A stretch of DNA of 64,000 nt, taken from Clostridia bacterium. Lineage in GTDB: Bacteria > Bacillota > Clostridia > Oscillospirales > CAG-272. The notes beneath the pieces were generated by a model. The model searched no databases and was not told the DNA's origin. It saw nothing but the letters and a program-made list of their open reading frames with translations. How positions within the stretch are numbered: position 1 is the stretch's first letter; the number at the start of each line of letters is the position of its first letter. Made by a program: the position numbers and the translations under genes. The stretch lies in NCBI GenBank assembly GCA_900769475.1, contig CAAGGQ010000110.1:1-64000 (forward strand). The letters are read 5' to 3'. Below are positions 60,975-64,000 of the stretch, in pieces.

Positions 60975-63496
60975 AGCTTTCCTTTTCTACCAAGGGCTGG
61001 CATCACAGCTCCTTTGACGAATTTTGCGAGATTGCCAATGACCTCCACTTTGAGGGTATTGAGCTTCACAATATCTATAATCCTATTTTTACCGACAAGG
61101 ACGGTGCCTTTCACAACTACACCGCTGCGGTGACCCGCCGTCACCTCTTTGAAAAACACTTGCAGATCCCCTGCATCGATACCGTTGGTGACATTGCCGA
61201 GGCCGAAACCGAGGATCTGACGGTGAAGGAGCTGGAGCGTTGCTTTGAGATCGCCTCCAATCTTCACATTCCCCACATCCGCCTGCGCGCCAACGCTCGC
61301 GAGAACGCCGAGGAAGGCGTGGAGCAGGTGGCCTCCCTCATTGGCAAGATCCTGCCCCTGGCCGAGGAGAAGAACATCACCCTTCTGATCGAAACCTCGG
61401 GGCTCTTTAGCAATACCGCTACTCTGCGGGATCTGCTGGTACGCTTTGCCTGCGATCATCTGGGTGCCCTTTGGAATCTCTCCGCCGCCTACTTTGAGTG
61501 TGGGGAGGATGCCGAAACCGTGATCAAGAACCTGGGGGCTTACGTCCGTCACGTGCATTTTCATGATGCCAAGAAAACGTTCGACGGCGTAGAATACTGC
61601 CTGGCCGGCGAGGGCGAGATGCCCGTAAAAGATATGATGCTGGCGCTACGTTCGGTGAACTACGACGGCTATATCTCCCTGGTTTGGGATCCCTCCTGGT
61701 GCGAGGAGCTGGACGACATGGAGATCATCTTCTCCCAGTTTGTGGGCTACATGAAGCAATTCAGTAACCCCTCCCGCAACGAAGCTACCCTGTACAGCAA
61801 CAAGACCCACACGGGCAAGTTCGTATGGAAAAAGGACCTTCTCATCGACCACACCTTCTCTCAGGTGCTGGATCGTATGGTCGCCGAATTCCCCGACCAG
61901 TACGCCTTCAAATACACCACCCTGGACTACACCCGCACCTACAGCCAATTCCGGGATGACGTGGACGAATTCGCTCGCGTGCTCATTGACCTGGGAGTCA
62001 AGGCCGGCACTCACGTGGCGGTCTGGGCCTCCAACGTGCCCCAATGGTACATTGCCTTTTGGGCCACCGTAAAGCTGGGCGCGGTGCTGGTGACCGTAAA
62101 CACCTCCTACAAGATCCACGAAGCCGAATACCTCTTTAAGCAATCGGATACCCACACCATCATTATGACCGAGGGCTCCAAGGATTGCAGCTACGGCGAG
62201 ATCGTTGCCGAGCTCTGCCCCGAGCTGGCCACCACCAAGCCCGGAAAGCCTCTCCATGCCAAGCGTCTGCCCTTCTTGCGCAACGTCATCACCGTTGGCT
62301 TCCGTCAAAAGGGATGTCTGGAATGGAACGATGCCCTGGAGCGCGCCTCCAATGTCCCCGTAGAAGAGGTTTATCGCATGGCTGCCGCCGTGAACAAGGA
62401 CGACGTTTGCAACATGCAGTACACCTCAGGCACCACCGGCTTCCCCAAGGGCGTTATGCTCACCCACTACAACATCGTCAACAACGGCAAGTGCATTGGC
62501 GACCGCATGGATCTTTCCACCGCCGACCGCATGATGATCCAGGTTCCCATGTTCCATTGCTTTGGCATGGTACTGGCCATGACCGCCGCCATGACCCACG
62601 GAGGAACCCTGCTTCCCCTGCCCTATTTCTCTCCCAAGCCGGCCCTGGCCTGCATCCACAACGAGCACATCACCGCCTTCCACGGCGTGCCCACCATGTT
62701 CATTGCCCTTTTGGAGCATCCTGACTTTGAAAAGACCGATTTCTCCTACATGCGTACCGGTATTATGGCGGGAAGCCCCTGCCCCATCTCGGCCATGCGC
62801 CAGGTGGTGGAGAAAATGAACATGCGGGAAATCACCATTGTGTACGGCCAGACCGAAGCCTCTCCCGGATGCACCATGAGCTCCACCGACGATCCCATTG
62901 AGGTTCGCGTGGGCACCGTTGGTAGACCTCTGCCCGAGATCGAGTGCAAGATCGTTAATCCCGAAACCGGAGAAGAATGCCCCGATGAGGTGACGGGCGA
63001 ATTCGTGGCCCGTGGCTACAACCTGATGAAGGGCTACTACAAGATGCCCAAAGCCACCGCCGCCGCCATTGACGCCGAGGGCTGGCTCCACACGGGCGAC
63101 CTTGCCTGCCGCACTCCCGAAGGAAACTTCCGTATTACGGGACGCCTCAAGGATATGATCATCCGCGGCGGCGAGAACATCTATCCCAAGGAAATCGAAG
63201 AATTCATCTACACCCATCCTAAGGTGAGCGACGTACAGGTCATCGGCGTGCCCGACGAGCAGTACGGCGAAGAGATCATGGCCTGCATCATCCTCAAAGA
63301 GGGCGAAACCATGACCGCTGACGAAATGAAGGCCTATATCGGTGCCAATATGGCCCGCCATAAAGTCCCCCGCTATATCGACTTTGTGGACGCCTTCCCC
63401 ATGAACGCCGCCGGTAAGATCCTCAAGTATAAAATGCGCGAGGACGCCGTGGAAAAACTCGGCCTGCACAAAGCCAACAATATTGTAACTGCGTAA
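60971..63496 (+). CDS. TIM-barrel/acyl-CoA ligase fusion, Leu T-box unit
   Basis: An 841-residue two-part protein. Residues 1-270 form a xylose-isomerase/AP-endonuclease-2-like TIM barrel (KLSFSTKGWHHSSFDEFCEI, HVRHVHFHDAKKTF-type block near 197-206); residues about 295-835 form an AMP-forming acyl-CoA ligase with TSGTTG (485-490), YGQTEASPG, GRLKDMIIRGGENIYPKEIE and NAAGKILKYKMRE. In the barrel the usual D-x-x-H metal motif reads WNLSAAYF (Asn169) and the late Glu is Val, so metal catalysis looks lost. The ligase is a different subclass from the Ile and Val ligases. By context it should activate isovalerate for leucine synthesis (inferred). No helix-turn-helix or cupin is present. Confidence 0.87.
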   Translation: MKLSFSTKGWHHSSFDEFCEIANDLHFEGIELHNIYNPIFTDKDGAFHNYTAAVTRRHLFEKHLQIPCIDTVGDIAEAETEDLTVKELERCFEIASNLHIPHIRLRANARENAEEGVEQVASLIGKILPLAEEKNITLLIETSGLFSNTATLRDLLVRFACDHLGALWNLSAAYFECGEDAETVIKNLGAYVRHVHFHDAKKTFDGVEYCLAGEGEMPVKDMMLALRSVNYDGYISLVWDPSWCEELDDMEIIFSQFVGYMKQFSNPSRNEATLYSNKTHTGKFVWKKDLLIDHTFSQVLDRMVAEFPDQYAFKYTTLDYTRTYSQFRDDVDEFARVLIDLGVKAGTHVAVWASNVPQWYIAFWATVKLGAVLVTVNTSYKIHEAEYLFKQSDTHTIIMTEGSKDCSYGEIVAELCPELATTKPGKPLHAKRLPFLRNVITVGFRQKGCLEWNDALERASNVPVEEVYRMAAAVNKDDVCNMQYTSGTTGFPKGVMLTHYNIVNNGKCIGDRMDLSTADRMMIQVPMFHCFGMVLAMTAAMTHGGTLLPLPYFSPKPALACIHNEHITAFHGVPTMFIALLEHPDFEKTDFSYMRTGIMAGSPCPISAMRQVVEKMNMREITIVYGQTEASPGCTMSSTDDPIEVRVGTVGRPLPEIECKIVNPETGEECPDEVTGEFVARGYNLMKGYYKMPKATAAAIDAEGWLHTGDLACRTPEGNFRITGRLKDMIIRGGENIYPKEIEEFIYTHPKVSDVQVIGVPDEQYGEEIMACIILKEGETMTADEMKAYIGANMARHKVPRYIDFVDAFPMNAAGKILKYKMREDAVEKLGLHKANNIVTA

Positions 63497-63506
63497 TTAA
63501 GACCTC

Positions 63507-63550
63507 GGGGGAAGGAGAACACTTCTTTCAAGAAGTGTTCTCCTTCCCCC
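63507..63550 (+). terminator. Terminator of the Leu unit, repeat family D copy 2
   Basis: GGGGGAAGGAGAACACTTCTT and its complement form a 21-base near-perfect stem. The outer GGGGGAAGG/CCTTCCCCC and the following CGAACCCCTA recur at 20837-20874. Confidence 0.8.
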
Positions 63551-63589
63551 GAACCCCTACCCTCTTTCCGGAACTTCTCATAAAAAAGA

Positions 63590-63630
63590 AATAGCGTTGC
63601 ATTGAAAAACTGTTTCAAAGCAACGCTATT
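63590..63630. terminator. Bidirectional terminator
   Basis: AATAGCGTTGC pairs with GCAACGCTATT; T-rich tails occur on both strands (TTTGTTGTTTT on plus, TCTTTTTTA on minus), serving the minus-strand gene that ends at 63639. Confidence 0.8.
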
Positions 63631-63638
63631 TTGTTGTT

Positions 63639-64000
63639 TTAGTTGACTAAATCATCTGCGTATTTTCGAAGCTGATGGACATCCTCCATAATTCGCTCAC
63701 TATTTGTGTTTGCTTTTTCTAACAAAGCCGCTTGCATATTGGATGCAGATATAATTGAGTTTTTAACGCCTTGCACTTTTCCGCCCAACTCTTCCACTCC
63801 GGAATATAAAATTCTTTGCGAATTTTCGAGCATATCCAATCGGAAAGAAATTTGGCTTGTAGAGTGCTGTATAGTATTACAAATCCGCGTACCAATCTCC
63901 TTCATTACAGAGATTAATTCGCCATGTCGTACCAATTCATCCGTTTGCCTTAGTGCATCTTGAATAGATAAAGCGCGCGATGTTTCAAACATATAGATTA
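63639..64000 (-). CDS. Hypothetical helical protein, truncated at the window edge
   Basis: At least 117 residues of C-terminal sequence on the minus strand; the frame stays open to the window edge past the ATG at 63992, so the gene probably starts beyond it. The visible part is almost wholly helical with heptad-like spacing (SQISFRLDMLENSQRILYSG, AALLEKANTNSERIMEDVHQ), so likely coiled coil. It is AT-rich compared with the rest of the window. No domain is recognised; the upstream part may be membrane-bound. Confidence 0.6.
   Translation of the reverse strand, partial: IYMFETSRALSIQDALRQTDELVRHGELISVMKEIGTRICNTIQHSTSQISFRLDMLENSQRILYSGVEELGGKVQGVKNSIISASNMQAALLEKANTNSERIMEDVHQLRKYADDLVN

Overview
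The window looks like a chromosomal segment of an anaerobic, low-oxygen-habitat Firmicute (class Clostridia, gut- or rumen-type). The evidence is: AGGAGG-type ribosome binding sites, many near-perfect TTGACA-17-TATAAT promoters, three T-box leaders, a short HisG with HisZ, an eukaryote/archaeal-like ProRS, a 2-oxoacid:ferredoxin oxidoreductase, a Cys-rich L32, and paired fucosidases. I cannot name a genus. No phage, transposase, CRISPR array or rRNA was seen; one tRNA (Lys, UUU) is present.

Layout. 1-2.2 kb: 3' end of a zinc-finger anti-sigma-like membrane protein and two tandem YfjL-like membrane-anchored paralogues. 2.4-5.3 kb: XRE-TPR regulator translationally coupled to an ABC exporter. 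5.3-5.7 kb: palindromic repeats, then two weak hypothetical genes, tRNA-Lys, a flavodoxin-like protein and a small membrane protein. 7.7-13.5 kb (minus): five-gene fucoside-degradation operon (GH151, AraC regulator, GH29, tyrosine-phosphatase-like protein, alpha/beta hydrolase), then glycerate kinase. 14.9-16.3 kb: Fur-family regulator with an operator on its promoter, and a heavy-metal exporter. 16.4-23.3 kb: housekeeping genes (tmcAL, yceD-rpmF, rodA, proS, a TagA-type glycosyltransferase). 23.8-26.7 kb: AT-rich XRE regulator and two lipoproteins, one with an RsgI-like Asn-Pro domain. 27-34 kb: gap, then the ArgR-boxed argCJBDF operon. 34.7-43.8 kb: TrpR-like regulator and the complete hisZGDC-(MFS)-BHAFIE operon. 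43.9-47.6 kb: two sister lipoproteins, then metY-metA (acetyl-homoserine route).

47.6-63.5 kb holds the most unusual part. Three T-box leaders, whose specifier triplets I read as ATC (Ile), GTA (Val) and CTC (Leu) by one shared geometry, each control a unit that includes an acyl-CoA ligase. The Ile and Val ligases carry an N-terminal XRE helix-turn-helix plus cupin; the Leu unit has a LeuA-like protein that has lost its metal-binding residues and a ligase fused to a degenerate TIM barrel. Between them lie a MinD-like ATPase, a ferredoxin, the three other subunits of a VOR-type 2-oxoacid:ferredoxin oxidoreductase, and IlvE. The simplest reading is a pathway making Ile, Val and Leu from 2-methylbutyrate, isobutyrate and isovalerate: activation to CoA thioesters, reductive carboxylation to the 2-oxo acids, then transamination, with each activating step switched on by the uncharged cognate tRNA. 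The chemistry is known from rumen and methanogenic anaerobes; the dedicated three-T-box architecture and the fusion proteins are what deserve attention. The window closes with a truncated minus-strand gene.
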